Below, piece after piece: positions 1 to 8,316 of a stretch of 64,000 bases of DNA (the first letter of the stretch is position 1; each line of letters starts with the position of its first letter). A program made the position numbers and the translations under genes. The stretch is from contig NZ_CP025096.1 of assembly GCF_002831565.1 (NCBI RefSeq), positions 7,679,014 to 7,743,013 on the forward strand. The letters run 5' to 3'. Below the pieces are notes generated by a model that saw only the letters and a program-made list of their open reading frames with translations, had not been told where the DNA came from and did no database searches. Origin of the DNA: Spirosoma pollinicola (GTDB lineage: Bacteria > Bacteroidota > Bacteroidia > Cytophagales > Spirosomataceae).

Positions 1-194
1 CATAGCTGAAGCGATTAACGTGATAAAGGTTATTTATTAATTTGAAAGATACTTAAATAAGACGACTTCAGATGTTGTATAATGAATATTGAAATGTCCA
101 GTACGTAGGCTATTGATTGAGTTGGACAGCTATTAAAACCAGCGTTTTACGAAATAGAAAACGAATTGAAGCCTGGGCTTTAACGGCTGACAGT
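1..194. other. Intergenic edge, no gene
   Basis: No coding sequence can be supported here. The right half holds a short repeat (from about 121) that recurs near 7317; otherwise it is AT-rich sequence downstream of the AraC gene. Confidence 0.6.
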
Positions 195-197
195 CTA
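121..197. repeat. Dispersed repeat, copy 1 of a pair
   Basis: The block starting gttggacagctattaaaac (121) matches 7317-7386, which starts gttggacaaatattaaaac. Similarity continues loosely through an A-rich stretch to a shared 'acagtc' near the right end. The core ggacan(2)tattaaaac also resembles the TTGACAGnTATTAAAAC block at 6487 and 28571, so this may be one module of a larger repeat family. Its role is unknown. Confidence 0.55.
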
Positions 198-983
198 CTT
201 CCGCTCAGTTAGTTTGGTTGGCGTTAACCCAAATTGCTTTTTGAACGCAAACGAAAAGTGCGAGAAAGATTCAAAGCCCAAACCCAGATAGATCTCTGAG
301 GGCTTTTTGTGCGTTTCATGAAGCAGAAAATAGGCCTCCTGCAATCGTTTTTGGACTAACCATCGGCTGGGCGTTTGATTAAATAGGCGGTTGAAATCCC
401 GTTTGAAGGCGGATAAACTACGCCCCGTCAGATAGGCAAATTGGTCGATGCTCACATTGAACTTATAGTGACGCAGCATAAATTCTTCCAGATCTATTTT
501 CTGGGGCTTACCAAAATCAAACAGGATCCCGGCCAGTTCGGGCTGTTGCTGCAATAAAATAATCAGTAACTCTTCCTGTTTGACAGCCGTGAAGGCTTCC
601 TCAATGTCTCCCTGATAGTAAATATGTTTTAACGAACGAATAAAATTAGGAATCAGCTTATTTTTTTTAAGCTTAATAAAGGCATCCGGCGAGGTAAACT
701 CCATGACCGGTGGGCGATGCGCTTCCCAGAATTTTTTCAGTAACGCCTCCTCTAAACAGAGACGGATGAACCCGGTTCCATCGCTTCCTTTTGGTAAGAA
801 ATATCGGATCAACTGATACTTACGGAACAGGTAATACTCACCGGGGTTTAACACTTGGTTTTTGCTGCCATCATAGCAGTGGATACTTCCCGTCTCGATA
901 TAGACAAAGACATGATCGGGAACATACTGCTCCGGAAAGATTTTAGGTTCACTAAGCGTGGTGTTTGATTCAATTGAGGGCAT
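195..983 (-). CDS. AraC-family transcriptional regulator
   Basis: A DNA-binding transcription activator of the AraC/XylS family. The first ~150 residues form a cupin-like sensor arm (HVFVYIETGSIHCYD). The last ~95 residues carry the double helix-turn-helix, with IDQFAYLTGRSLSAFKRDFNRLF as helix-turn-helix one and the family signature GFESFSHFSFAFKKQFGLTPTKL at the end. I chose the ATG at 983; a GTG nine bases upstream (992) is also possible. It is the last gene of a minus-strand run after an SDR reductase and a DUF2147 protein, only 15 bases behind the latter, so it probably belongs to the same transcript and may control it. The effector is not predictable. The family call is secure. Confidence 0.9.
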   Translation of the reverse strand: MPSIESNTTLSEPKIFPEQYVPDHVFVYIETGSIHCYDGSKNQVLNPGEYYLFRKYQLIRYFLPKGSDGTGFIRLCLEEALLKKFWEAHRPPVMEFTSPDAFIKLKKNKLIPNFIRSLKHIYYQGDIEEAFTAVKQEELLIILLQQQPELAGILFDFGKPQKIDLEEFMLRHYKFNVSIDQFAYLTGRSLSAFKRDFNRLFNQTPSRWLVQKRLQEAYFLLHETHKKPSEIYLGLGFESFSHFSFAFKKQFGLTPTKLTERK

Positions 984-998
984 TGTACACACTAGAAT

Positions 999-1424
999 TT
1001 AAATGACCCTGGTCCACTTTTTAATCATCCCAAGCAAAGGAAACCCCACGTACGCCCGCATCACTAAGGTACGCTGGTTGAATTTCATTTTGCAGCTAAC
1101 CGTGCGGCCAAGTTGGGCAACATATAAGTTGCAACCCGTGTATTCTCCCCCCTCATACCTCAGATCCGTTATGAATTCCATGTTTAAAAGGGGGCGGTTA
1201 CGTAACTTATTATCTGGGTTTTTGGTGTCTTTTTTGAGCGTTTTTCCATCTTTTTCGTATAGCTTATTACCCCAACCCGCTAGTAATCTATCACAATAGG
1301 TGTTGCCGGATTTATAGATTTCCATTTTAGAGTCCTGGCCCTCACTCACCCATGTCCCAATTACTTCATCAGGGTTTATCTTCGCCAAAATCGATGGTTG
1401 CGCCATATCACTTGTATGGCTCAT
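999..1424 (-). CDS. DUF2147 family protein
   Basis: A small protein of the DUF2147 family (141 residues from the start chosen). The family pattern is visible: an N-terminal 'IGTWVSEGQDSKMEIYKSG', a central DTKNPDNKLRNRPLLNMEF and a C-terminal RAYVGFPLLGMIKKWTRV. Most relatives are exported, but no signal peptide is obvious here. The open frame extends upstream to 1499, inside the preceding reductase. The ATG at 1424 overlaps the reductase stop as ATGA, a classic coupling arrangement, so I take it as the start. Function is unknown for the family; the operon context with an SDR reductase gives no firm clue. Confidence 0.8.
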   Translation of the reverse strand: MSHTSDMAQPSILAKINPDEVIGTWVSEGQDSKMEIYKSGNTYCDRLLAGWGNKLYEKDGKTLKKDTKNPDNKLRNRPLLNMEFITDLRYEGGEYTGCNLYVAQLGRTVSCKMKFNQRTLVMRAYVGFPLLGMIKKWTRVI

Positions 1425-2482
1425 GGTAGAATGCGATGGCGACTCATACTGTCCAATGAGGCCAGAATAGCTTCTTCCTTCGTTGCAATGGGCGACCAAC
1501 CCAATACGTTTCTCGCTTTGGCATTGCTCACGTTCCGGTTGATTGTCAACAAGGCAACCGACTGCTTAGCCTGCGAATTGAATAGAGCCGCTATGGATAG
1601 TAGCCAGTTGGGTAAAATACCCGTTGGGACTTTTTGCGCTACATCAGGCCGTTTGTTTTTAAGTAATAAAGCAATTTCGGGCATCGAAATCTTCCCATCG
1701 GCGGTGGCAATAAACCGTTGGCCTTTCGCGTCAGGATTGGTCATCGCTCGAATGTGTAAATCCGCTACATCCCGAATATCAACGACGTTTAGCTCAATAT
1801 TGGGAATGGCTTTCATGGAGCCTGCCAATAAAAAAGTCAGTATGCCTAGACTAGGTGATTTACTGGCCCCTAATGACGGACCAAAAATCGCCACGGGATT
1901 GATCGTCGCTAATTCCAGCCCTCCCCCTTCCTGCCTGATGAAATTCCAGGCCGCTTGTTCGGCTAATGTTTTTGATTTTTCGTAAGCCGATAAGCCCTTT
2001 TCATGGGGGTCAGTCCAATCGGCTTCGGTCGTTTCCGAATTGTGTTTTTTGTTGCTAAAACCGACCGCTCCAAAACTGGACGTCATGATGACCCGTTTTA
2101 CACCTGCCTTTCTGGCTGCTTTTAAGACCCGTAGTGTGCCTTCTACAGCCGGGCGTATCATTTCGTCTTCTGATACCTTTGCGTCAGCGTGCGTTGGGGA
2201 AGCGATGTGTAAAACATACTGGCAACCGTTCATCGCCTGGTCCCAGTTAGTGTCTTTCGTCAGGTCTGCTTCAACAAAAGTCAGGTTGTCAGCTGAGGTA
2301 ATACCACCTGTCTTAAGCATCTCAATGACGACATTTTTGTTGTTGATTGAGCGTATCGTTGTTTTTACCCTGTAGCCTTTATCCAACAATTGCAGGATGC
2401 AATGTACGCCAAGGGCACCTGTACCCCCGGTCACCAGAACTGTAGTTGAACTTTCCATTCCAAGTAAATTTTGTTGAGGCAA
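1421..2482 (-). CDS. NAD(P)-dependent SDR epimerase/reductase (dihydroflavonol-reductase-like)
   Basis: An extended short-chain dehydrogenase/reductase of about 350 residues. The N-terminal Rossmann motif TGGTGALG (residues 18-25) binds NAD(P)H. The active-site Ser lies in 'VIMTSSFGAVG' and the catalytic YxxxK is YEKSK near residue 167. The fold and spacing fit the dihydroflavonol-4-reductase/NAD-dependent epimerase group, which in bacteria reduces a range of aldehydes and ketones; the substrate here is unknown. An alternative start is the Met nine residues in (2458), just before the Rossmann strand. Its stop overlaps the next gene's start by four bases, so it heads a three-gene operon with DUF2147 and an AraC regulator. 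Confidence 0.85.
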   Translation of the reverse strand: MPQQNLLGMESSTTVLVTGGTGALGVHCILQLLDKGYRVKTTIRSINNKNVVIEMLKTGGITSADNLTFVEADLTKDTNWDQAMNGCQYVLHIASPTHADAKVSEDEMIRPAVEGTLRVLKAARKAGVKRVIMTSSFGAVGFSNKKHNSETTEADWTDPHEKGLSAYEKSKTLAEQAAWNFIRQEGGGLELATINPVAIFGPSLGASKSPSLGILTFLLAGSMKAIPNIELNVVDIRDVADLHIRAMTNPDAKGQRFIATADGKISMPEIALLLKNKRPDVAQKVPTGILPNWLLSIAALFNSQAKQSVALLTINRNVSNAKARNVLGWSPIATKEEAILASLDSMSRHRILP

Positions 2483-2637
2483 AATTACCGTTTGGTCCTT
2501 CCAGGAGTTATCTTGAAAAGGCCAAAGATATTGTCTTAGAAAGTTCAGATTTATGAGGGCTTATGGGGGAGGAACAAGAAACTTGAAGGCTGTTCCAATG
2601 CCGACTTTAAAGGATGACTAATGACAGAAGCGTCGCG

Positions 2638-2860
2638 TAAAACGCCCGTGGCTGTTGCACAACTCCAACCGGACGGCAATCGGTTACTACTAGCTCCTTA
2701 TCAGCGCCACCTTGACCCCTAAAAAACACATGATTTTGGCAGATCGAACCTTTATAGACCACAGGCAGGACCTAAATTGAGTTGTGCAACAGCCACGCCC
2801 CATTTATGAAGCAGATACATGAAGAACACTTCGTCTCACTTGTGAGGGTTTTATAAGATT
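2638..2860 (+). repeat. Dispersed repeat family copy 1, interrupted
   Basis: With the insertion at 2648-2796 and one GCCC removed, the sequence reads aaaacgccccatttatgaag, then a GCAGATnYATG motif, then TCGTCTCAC 24 bases after CATTTA. The same order and spacing occur at 12928 and 28602. An eight-codon mini-ORF (MKNTSSHL) starts at the shared ATG. The function is unknown. Confidence 0.65.
2648..2796. mobile_element. MITE-like element with 18-bp terminal inverted repeats
   Basis: The ends are perfect 18-bp inverted repeats: gtggctgttgcacaactc at 2648-2665 and its complement at 2779-2796. They enclose 113 bases with no open frame. Both sides are flanked by GCCC (2644-2647 and 2797-2800), a 4-bp direct repeat expected from transposition. 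Joining the flanks restores the uninterrupted sequence seen at two other repeat copies, which is direct evidence of insertion. The length of 149 bp and lack of coding make it a non-autonomous element. The 4-bp duplication would suit an IS5-like parent, but no parent transposase with these ends is in the window. Confidence 0.75.
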
Positions 2861-3040
2861 ACACCACATTAAATTAGATATACGACTATCCAGCGTCTTG
2901 GAGGTATAATTCTGTGCCTGGTCAAGCGGTGGCCTAGTCTCGAACAAGGAGCGGGTCGGCACTCATCAGCCACATGTCAGCCATCACCCCAAACTTAAGC
3001 TACTTCACCCCATTTTGTTGCCAGAGGCCCATACCTTGCC

Positions 3041-4114
3041 GTGATTTGTCCCATGAATCGCAACCGTATGGCTTTCCCCCGCTTGACAATCTGGCAACAG
3101 TGGCTAGTGCACGCCTTCCTACTCTGGCTGAGTATGAATCTAGCCGATGCCATGACGTTCTGGTATGAAGTCTATACGCACGGCAGTTATTTGATCAATT
3201 CGGACGGCTCCCCCGTCAGCGTTTGGCAACGGTTTGCCAATCACAATGGGGTTCAACTGCTTTGGCTGGTGATCTTAGGGGGCACCTTACTGATTGAGCT
3301 AAATTATCATCGGCTATTTAGGGCTCGTTCGTTGCCCACCTTCCTGCTGGTTTCCTTCGTGGCTTCAGCGGTGTTCGTCCGGTTGCTACTAGCGTTTAAT
3401 CAGTGGCGATTCGAAGGCAGTACAGATCGCTTCTGGGAGCCTACCCTCACGGTCTTCGGCTACGGCATCGCGTATGCCTTAGTCCGTAGTTTTTTCAACC
3501 AACGGATCCAGCAGACGCAGCGCCAGGTGCAACAATCGCAAGCCGAGCTAGCCGCCCTGAAAGCCCAACTGAATCCCCATTTTTTCTTTAATACCCTGAA
3601 CAGCCTCTACGGAACCGCGCTGCTCGAGCAGGCCACCAACACTGCCCAAAGTATCGAGCAGCTAGCCAATATCATGCGCTATACCCTCAGTGAAGCCCAG
3701 CGCGACTTTACCCCAGTGGCCAGTGAGCTGGGCTTCTTACAGGACTATATCCAGTTGCAGGGATTACGGTTGGCCCAGACCGACGCCACCCGCTTGCAGA
3801 CACATTTGGTGTATGACCAATTGCCCGCTCAAATCGCTCCGTTGCTGCTCATCGCCTTCGTCGAAAATGCCTTTCTCTACGGGATCAGTACCGACCTGGA
3901 TTACTTCATTGCCATTCAATTAACCATTGAAAAAGGACAGCTTGACTTGGTGGTGGAGAACCGACTATTTCCCCAGCGAACGGCCTATGGCCTGGGAACG
4001 GGGATCCATAATGCGCGGAAACGACTCGACCTGCTTTATGCCGGGAAATACAACCTGACGGCTGGACCCCAGGCTGACCGCTTCCGGGTACACTTACAGA
4101 TGAATCTTCACTAA
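3041..4114 (+). CDS. LytS/YehU-type sensor histidine kinase
   Basis: An integral-membrane histidine kinase of the His_kinase (PF06580) class that pairs with LytTR response regulators. Four hydrophobic segments fill the first ~155 residues, followed by a short coiled coil. The phospho-acceptor motif is LNPHFFFNTLNSLY (about residue 185). The ATP-binding part shows LLIAFVENAFLYGIS as the N box and GTGIHNARKRLDLLY as the G box. Met1, Met5 or Met10 could be the start. A TlpA-like gene follows after 12 bases and then a LytTR regulator, so the three are almost certainly one operon. The stimulus is unknown. Confidence 0.9.
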   Translation: MICPMNRNRMAFPRLTIWQQWLVHAFLLWLSMNLADAMTFWYEVYTHGSYLINSDGSPVSVWQRFANHNGVQLLWLVILGGTLLIELNYHRLFRARSLPTFLLVSFVASAVFVRLLLAFNQWRFEGSTDRFWEPTLTVFGYGIAYALVRSFFNQRIQQTQRQVQQSQAELAALKAQLNPHFFFNTLNSLYGTALLEQATNTAQSIEQLANIMRYTLSEAQRDFTPVASELGFLQDYIQLQGLRLAQTDATRLQTHLVYDQLPAQIAPLLLIAFVENAFLYGISTDLDYFIAIQLTIEKGQLDLVVENRLFPQRTAYGLGTGIHNARKRLDLLYAGKYNLTAGPQADRFRVHLQMNLH

Positions 4115-4126
4115 ATCGAATCGACT

Positions 4127-5623
4127 ATGTTTTTCCGAATGATCTTGTTTTCCGCTTGGCTAGCTAGCCACTCCCTTCACGCCCAGCTGACCCTCTCCGG
4201 CCAGATTGAGGGAACCAAACCCGGTGCTTCGGTATCAGTCAATGTTCCCTACGACTGCTACTATTATCCGCAGAACTCAGTCCCGGTTTCGCTTGACGCG
4301 AAGGGTCATTTTTCAACTCGGCTCACCCTGACCAAAGCGCAGATTATCTTCTTAGACTATGCGGGGAAGCGTCTTTACCTCTACGCCCAGCCAGGTCGAT
4401 CGGTTTCGCTGACGGCTCACGCGCAGAGCTGGCCTGGGACCGTGCGATTTAGCGGTGAACTCGGGGCTGAAAATGCGTTCCGTCAGCGATTGGGCCTGAC
4501 GATGAATCAACTCGGAAAACCAACCTGGAATGATTCACTGTCCGATCCACAACTGATTCTTCGGGCCTTGCAAACCCAGCAGCAAACCGGACTTTCCTTG
4601 TTGAAACAACAACCGAAGAAGGGGTCGCTCGCCTTTCAACAAATGACTCAAGCCGACATTACCTACTTTGCCGTCAGTAAACTCTGGGACTTGATTTGGC
4701 AAAATGGCGTGTGGACCCAAAAAAATAAGTCGGTGTATGACCGTAGCGCCTGGCAGCAAACCTTGATCACGGCCTACCAACGGGTCGATCTGTCGAATCC
4801 ACTTGCCTTGAGCAGTTATGCTTATCAACAAATCATCACCTATTATCCCCGCTACCTGCAACATCAAGCCAGCACCAAAGACGAATTTGTTCCCATTGCC
4901 GAACGCGTTTTTGGCAAACCCTTTGCCCAAATTAATCAAGAGATGAAACAAAAAGGGGAGCGCTACTGGGTGTACAGCGCCCTCCAGTATGGGTTGCAAG
5001 GACGGGCTTTAGAACGGGCGCTGGCTTCGTTCTTAATTAATGGCATTGAGCAGGGTGACTTAGCCTACCAGCTGGAAGCCTACACCGATTTCAAACAGCG
5101 CTTCCCTCAAAGTCCTTACCTGCCCGATGTGCAGCAGTACATGAAGCCCTACCTGGCCAGTATTGACCCGGCTGCTAATCCGCAAGCCGATATTCAATTA
5201 CTGGCCAATTCGGCGCGATTCGTAAACCTGGATTCATTGCTGGCCACCCATCGGGGCCGCGTGGTGTACGTGGATATTTGGGGCAGTTGGTGTGGCCCCT
5301 GCCGACAAGAGTTTACCTACAACCGCGCCTTGAAAGAACGCTTCAAGAACAAGCCGGTTGACTTTGTCTATGTGGCCGTTGAACACGGGGCTCAACCCGA
5401 AAAGCGGTGGCGGGAGGCGATTCATTTTTATGGGATAACGGGCCAGCATGTGTTAGCGGGTTCCGACTTGGAAGCCTATCTTCGTGGTCTGTATCCCGAG
5501 CAGGATAATCTCCGCTTCCCCTCGTATATCTTAGTGGATGCCTTGGGCCGAATCACGACGGTAGAAGCCAACCGCCCCTCCCAGAAAGAGGCGTTATATC
5601 ACCAAATCGAATCGTTGTTGTGA
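4127..5623 (+). CDS. TlpA-like thioredoxin-fold protein with DUF4369-like N-terminus
   Basis: An exported thiol-disulfide protein. A signal peptide (MFFRMILFSAWLASHSLHA) leads into a beta-rich N-terminal region like DUF4369 (roughly residues 20-110). A helical middle follows, then a thioredoxin domain in the last ~140 residues with the redox motif WGSWCGPCR near residue 388. Such proteins sit in the periplasm or on the outer membrane and reduce or isomerise client disulfides. The unusual part is its place: it lies between a LytS-type kinase and its LytTR partner, and its stop overlaps the regulator's GTG start (GTGA). That suggests it is a functional component of, or sensor accessory to, the two-component system. 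Confidence 0.88.
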   Translation: MFFRMILFSAWLASHSLHAQLTLSGQIEGTKPGASVSVNVPYDCYYYPQNSVPVSLDAKGHFSTRLTLTKAQIIFLDYAGKRLYLYAQPGRSVSLTAHAQSWPGTVRFSGELGAENAFRQRLGLTMNQLGKPTWNDSLSDPQLILRALQTQQQTGLSLLKQQPKKGSLAFQQMTQADITYFAVSKLWDLIWQNGVWTQKNKSVYDRSAWQQTLITAYQRVDLSNPLALSSYAYQQIITYYPRYLQHQASTKDEFVPIAERVFGKPFAQINQEMKQKGERYWVYSALQYGLQGRALERALASFLINGIEQGDLAYQLEAYTDFKQRFPQSPYLPDVQQYMKPYLASIDPAANPQADIQLLANSARFVNLDSLLATHRGRVVYVDIWGSWCGPCRQEFTYNRALKERFKNKPVDFVYVAVEHGAQPEKRWREAIHFYGITGQHVLAGSDLEAYLRGLYPEQDNLRFPSYILVDALGRITTVEANRPSQKEALYHQIESLL

Positions 5624-6342
5624 ATACAGCTGCCGTCCATTCCCTCCGTTGTATCGCGGTCGATGATGAGCCGATTGGGCTGCGTATCATCGAATCCCAT
5701 GGGGCCAAAGTACCCTATTTAGCGTTAGTGGGTAGTTTCCTGAGCGCAACTGAAGCCTTGGCATATATGCAGGGTCATCCTGTTGATCTTTTATTTATCG
5801 ACATTCAGATGCCGGACTTGTCGGGCCTGGAACTGGTCCGCTTATTGCCCGAGCCAGTGGTCGTCATATTTACCACGGCTCATGCGGGTTATGCACTAGA
5901 AGGTTTCGAGGTAGCAGCCCTGGATTATTTATTGAAGCCCATCAGTCTAAGCCGCTTTTTGCAAGTGAGCAGCCGGGCCTTAGAGAAAGTCACCGCCCAG
6001 AAGCGGGTCAATGAATCGGTTCAGGGTGTGGCTGCGGCTGAGTTGTTTGTCAAAACTGGGTACGACTGGAGCCGGGTTAATCTAGCCGATCTGCTGTACA
6101 TTGAAGCCGATGACAATTATCTAACCTTTGTTGAGTTGGGTAAGCAAACGTTGAGCCGCATGAGCCTATCGGAGGTGCTGGCCAAGCTACCGGTCGGCGA
6201 GTACCTCCGCATTCATAAGTCGTATGTCATTGCGCTGACTAAAGTCGATAAAGTGGAGCGGCATCAAGTGAGCCTGGGGGACAAGCGGCTTCCGGTCTCG
6301 GCCAGCTACCGGGATGATCTACTGCGACGATTGGCCAAATAG
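5620..6342 (+). CDS. LytTR-family response regulator
   Basis: The cognate response regulator for the LytS-type kinase upstream. The receiver domain occupies residues ~10-125, with acidic pocket VDDEP, phospho-acceptor Asp in LLFIDIQMPDLSG (about residue 60), T in FTTAH and Lys in LDYLLKPIS. The last ~100 residues form a LytTR DNA-binding domain (VNLADLLYIEADDNYLTFV, then LRIHKSYVIAL and a C-terminal PVSASYRDDL). LytTR proteins bind paired direct repeats. The start is GTG, overlapping the previous stop by four bases, so translation is coupled to the TlpA-like gene. Confidence 0.92.
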   Translation: MNTAAVHSLRCIAVDDEPIGLRIIESHGAKVPYLALVGSFLSATEALAYMQGHPVDLLFIDIQMPDLSGLELVRLLPEPVVVIFTTAHAGYALEGFEVAALDYLLKPISLSRFLQVSSRALEKVTAQKRVNESVQGVAAAELFVKTGYDWSRVNLADLLYIEADDNYLTFVELGKQTLSRMSLSEVLAKLPVGEYLRIHKSYVIALTKVDKVERHQVSLGDKRLPVSASYRDDLLRRLAK

Positions 6343-6696
6343 GCCTTAACGAGTGGACGATAGATCATCGCTAATACTACTTCTGTTCACTTTATGTTAT
6401 TTTATGAGCGTTTTTGTGCGACGCATATTTTTTAATACCTGTCAAGTGGTCCCGCAACGCGGGGCCGTCCGTCGGTGCGACCCCACTTGACAGGTATTAA
6501 AACAAGCCGTCCAGTTAAACGCCCGTTGAGGACTGGTCTGTTGATAAGCCTGGAGTAGGAAATCGTTTTGGTTATTGTCCCCCTCAAAAACGAAACCCAC
6601 CTATAGGTATCCACTTATTAACTACTTCAAAGAGCTTACCATCTTGGGAATTGTTACGTTTACGCAAACTTATATTGCTCGACGATTCGTGTTCCA
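6343..6696. other. Intergenic region with inverted repeat
   Basis: No convincing gene. It holds the 20-bp inverted repeat at 6430-6502. The rest is downstream of the LytTR gene and upstream of a lipoprotein gene. Confidence 0.5.
6430..6502. repeat. 20-bp perfect inverted repeat around a GC-rich core
   Basis: Arms ttttaatacctgtcaagtgg (6430-6449) and its exact complement (6483-6502) enclose 33 bases that themselves hold a small hairpin (cccgc aac gcggg). The right arm and following bases (CCACTTGACAGgTATTAAAACAaGCC) recur almost unchanged at 28569-28593. It may act as a terminator for the LytTR operon, but the recurrence points to a mobile or repetitive element. Confidence 0.65.
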
Positions 6697-7281
6697 ATGA
6701 AAGCTACCCTCACTTACCTGGTCCTACTCCTATCCGTTGCCTGTTCGTCACCCAACCAGGGAAGGGCAACCCAAAGCCCTGATTCCAGCAAGGCAGATTC
6801 AGCATCAGTCGCTAAAGCCAAGTCCTCGCCTGCTACAGAACCCCTGAAAATTCCGCTATTCAATGATGTGGCTAGGACCCAAAAAAAACTTGCTACAATT
6901 AGCAGGGGGGACATGAGAAACTGGCATTACGATGGGTTAGGCTGGTCGGCTTCAAGTCTTTACGAGTTTGGTTCCCCTGGCATTGGCCAGCTCCGCAATA
7001 ACCTCACTTTATATCTTGAATCGTCGAGGCAAAATGAGGTGCAGACCCTGAGAGTAAAGGTTAGCATACCAAATATGAACCAAAAATCGAGAGCCTTTAC
7101 CCAGTATGCATCAACGGTAGAGAAGGTATTTAAGGCTATAGGCGAACCCATACCGGATGACCTGACGACTGCGTTGAGGCGGGGCAAACCCTATGCAAAA
7201 GAGACACCAACGATGTCAATCGAGAATAGGCTCGAAGACGGCCAGTACAATTCGTGGGTATTGATTGTTTCTTCGTATTAA
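6697..7281 (+). CDS. Hypothetical lipoprotein
   Basis: A 194-residue protein with a lipoprotein signal (MKATLTYLVLLLSVAC, lipobox LSVAC), so it should be anchored by lipid to the periplasmic side or outer membrane. A Ser/Ala/Lys-rich linker follows. The mature part contains no motif I recognise. The reading frame is well supported by the signal peptide and by the absence of a better frame on either strand. It stands alone between two repeat-containing gaps. No function can be assigned. Confidence 0.7.
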   Translation: MKATLTYLVLLLSVACSSPNQGRATQSPDSSKADSASVAKAKSSPATEPLKIPLFNDVARTQKKLATISRGDMRNWHYDGLGWSASSLYEFGSPGIGQLRNNLTLYLESSRQNEVQTLRVKVSIPNMNQKSRAFTQYASTVEKVFKAIGEPIPDDLTTALRRGKPYAKETPTMSIENRLEDGQYNSWVLIVSSY

Positions 7282-7316
7282 CAGGGCCATTCACGGGTCC
7301 GTATGCTACGGATAGC

Positions 7317-7386
7317 GTTGGACAAATATTAAAACCAGCGTTTCAAGAGAATCTAAAATTGATATGGAATAGCTAACAGTCATACG
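7317..7386. repeat. Dispersed repeat, copy 2 of a pair
   Basis: Matches 121-197: the first 29 bases agree at most positions and the tail shares 'agctaacagtc'-like sequence. It lies just after the lipoprotein gene, whereas the first copy lies just downstream of the AraC gene. Its role is unknown. Confidence 0.55.
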
Positions 7387-7530
7387 CTCTGTTTGCCCTA
7401 CCTTCCACGGACTCACCTTTATGGCTTCAACACCAATTTACTCAGGTGACTACCCCTATATTTGGTTAATAGTAGCTTTGATAACTGGACTGACCGCCAA
7501 TTTTCGTTGCAACCCATAACTACAGCCCCT

Positions 7531-8316
7531 ATGTACTGGATGTACAACTTGCCCACCTGGGGCCTCGCTTTACTGATCGTAACTTTCTTTGTGGTCCTGG
7601 CCCTGCTGGGACTCACCTTTACCCACCAACGTCTGCATCAAAGCGGTGCCGCCGACTCGATTGATAATGGGACCGTAGGTTGGTTCTTCTCGGCCGTCTC
7701 ACTACTCTACGGGCTGCTGCTGGGTCTGCTAACCGTGGCCGCCTGGGGAAGTTATAATCAGGCCACCATCATTGCTTCCCAGGAGGCCTCCGCTTCAGCC
7801 GAGCTCTACCGGGACTTGGCTGCTTACCCCGACACCACCCGGGATGCTATGCGTAAACAAATCAAGGCTTATGTAACAGTTATTATCAGCCAAACCTGGC
7901 CCGCCCAGCGCCGGGGCCTATTGCCCGACTCCGAAACGGTGGTCTTGAATCAGTTCCAAAAACGCTTACTCAACCAACGGGGGCTAACCCCAGAACAACT
8001 TGTGGTACATAGCGAAACCATTCGGGCTTTCAATGGTCTGATCGATTTACGACGCCAACGCCAAGAAGCGCTCACCGCTGGGGTACCAGCGGTGCTGTGG
8101 CTAGTCGTCCTGTTAGGTGCTGTGGCCACCATTGGCTTCTCTTACTGTTTTGTGGTAACCAGTTACCGGCTCCATGCCTTATTGACGGGAATATTAGCAG
8201 GCATGGTGGGACTATTAGTGTTTCTATTAGTGGCCCTGGATCACCCCTACTGGGGTGAGGTCAGTGTCTCGCCGGATGCTTATCAAGGAGTGTTACGTAC
8301 GCTGATGAGTCAATAA
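7531..8316 (+). CDS. DUF4239-family membrane protein (bestrophin-like)
   Basis: An inner-membrane protein of about 260 residues resembling the DUF4239 family. There are two N-terminal hydrophobic segments (WGLALLIVTFFVVLALLGL and GWFFSAVSLLYGLLLGLLTVAAW), then a soluble helical stretch with conserved-looking 'ASAELYRDL' and 'IKAYVTVII'. Two C-terminal segments follow (VPAVLWLVVLLGAVATIGF and LLTGILAGMVGLLVFLLVAL). The open frame extends to 7462, but the first 23 residues are polar and unlike the family, so I take Met at 7531; the next Met is three codons on. It is a single gene and its function is unknown. Confidence 0.75.
   Translation: MYWMYNLPTWGLALLIVTFFVVLALLGLTFTHQRLHQSGAADSIDNGTVGWFFSAVSLLYGLLLGLLTVAAWGSYNQATIIASQEASASAELYRDLAAYPDTTRDAMRKQIKAYVTVIISQTWPAQRRGLLPDSETVVLNQFQKRLLNQRGLTPEQLVVHSETIRAFNGLIDLRRQRQEALTAGVPAVLWLVVLLGAVATIGFSYCFVVTSYRLHALLTGILAGMVGLLVFLLVALDHPYWGEVSVSPDAYQGVLRTLMSQ

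Larger units (their letters stand above)
2483..3040. other. Intergenic region with interrupted repeat
   Basis: No gene seen. It contains the MITE-like element (2648-2796) inside a copy of a dispersed repeat (2638-2860). The rest, between the divergent SDR operon and the LytS-type kinase, should hold promoters for both, but no clear TAnnTTTG/TTTG pair was picked out. Confidence 0.5.

Noticed and set aside
1003..1985. Plus-strand open frames of 98 and 195 codons opposite the DUF2147 and SDR genes
   Set aside because: They have no recognisable motifs, while the minus-strand frames carry clear family signatures and an ATGA overlap.
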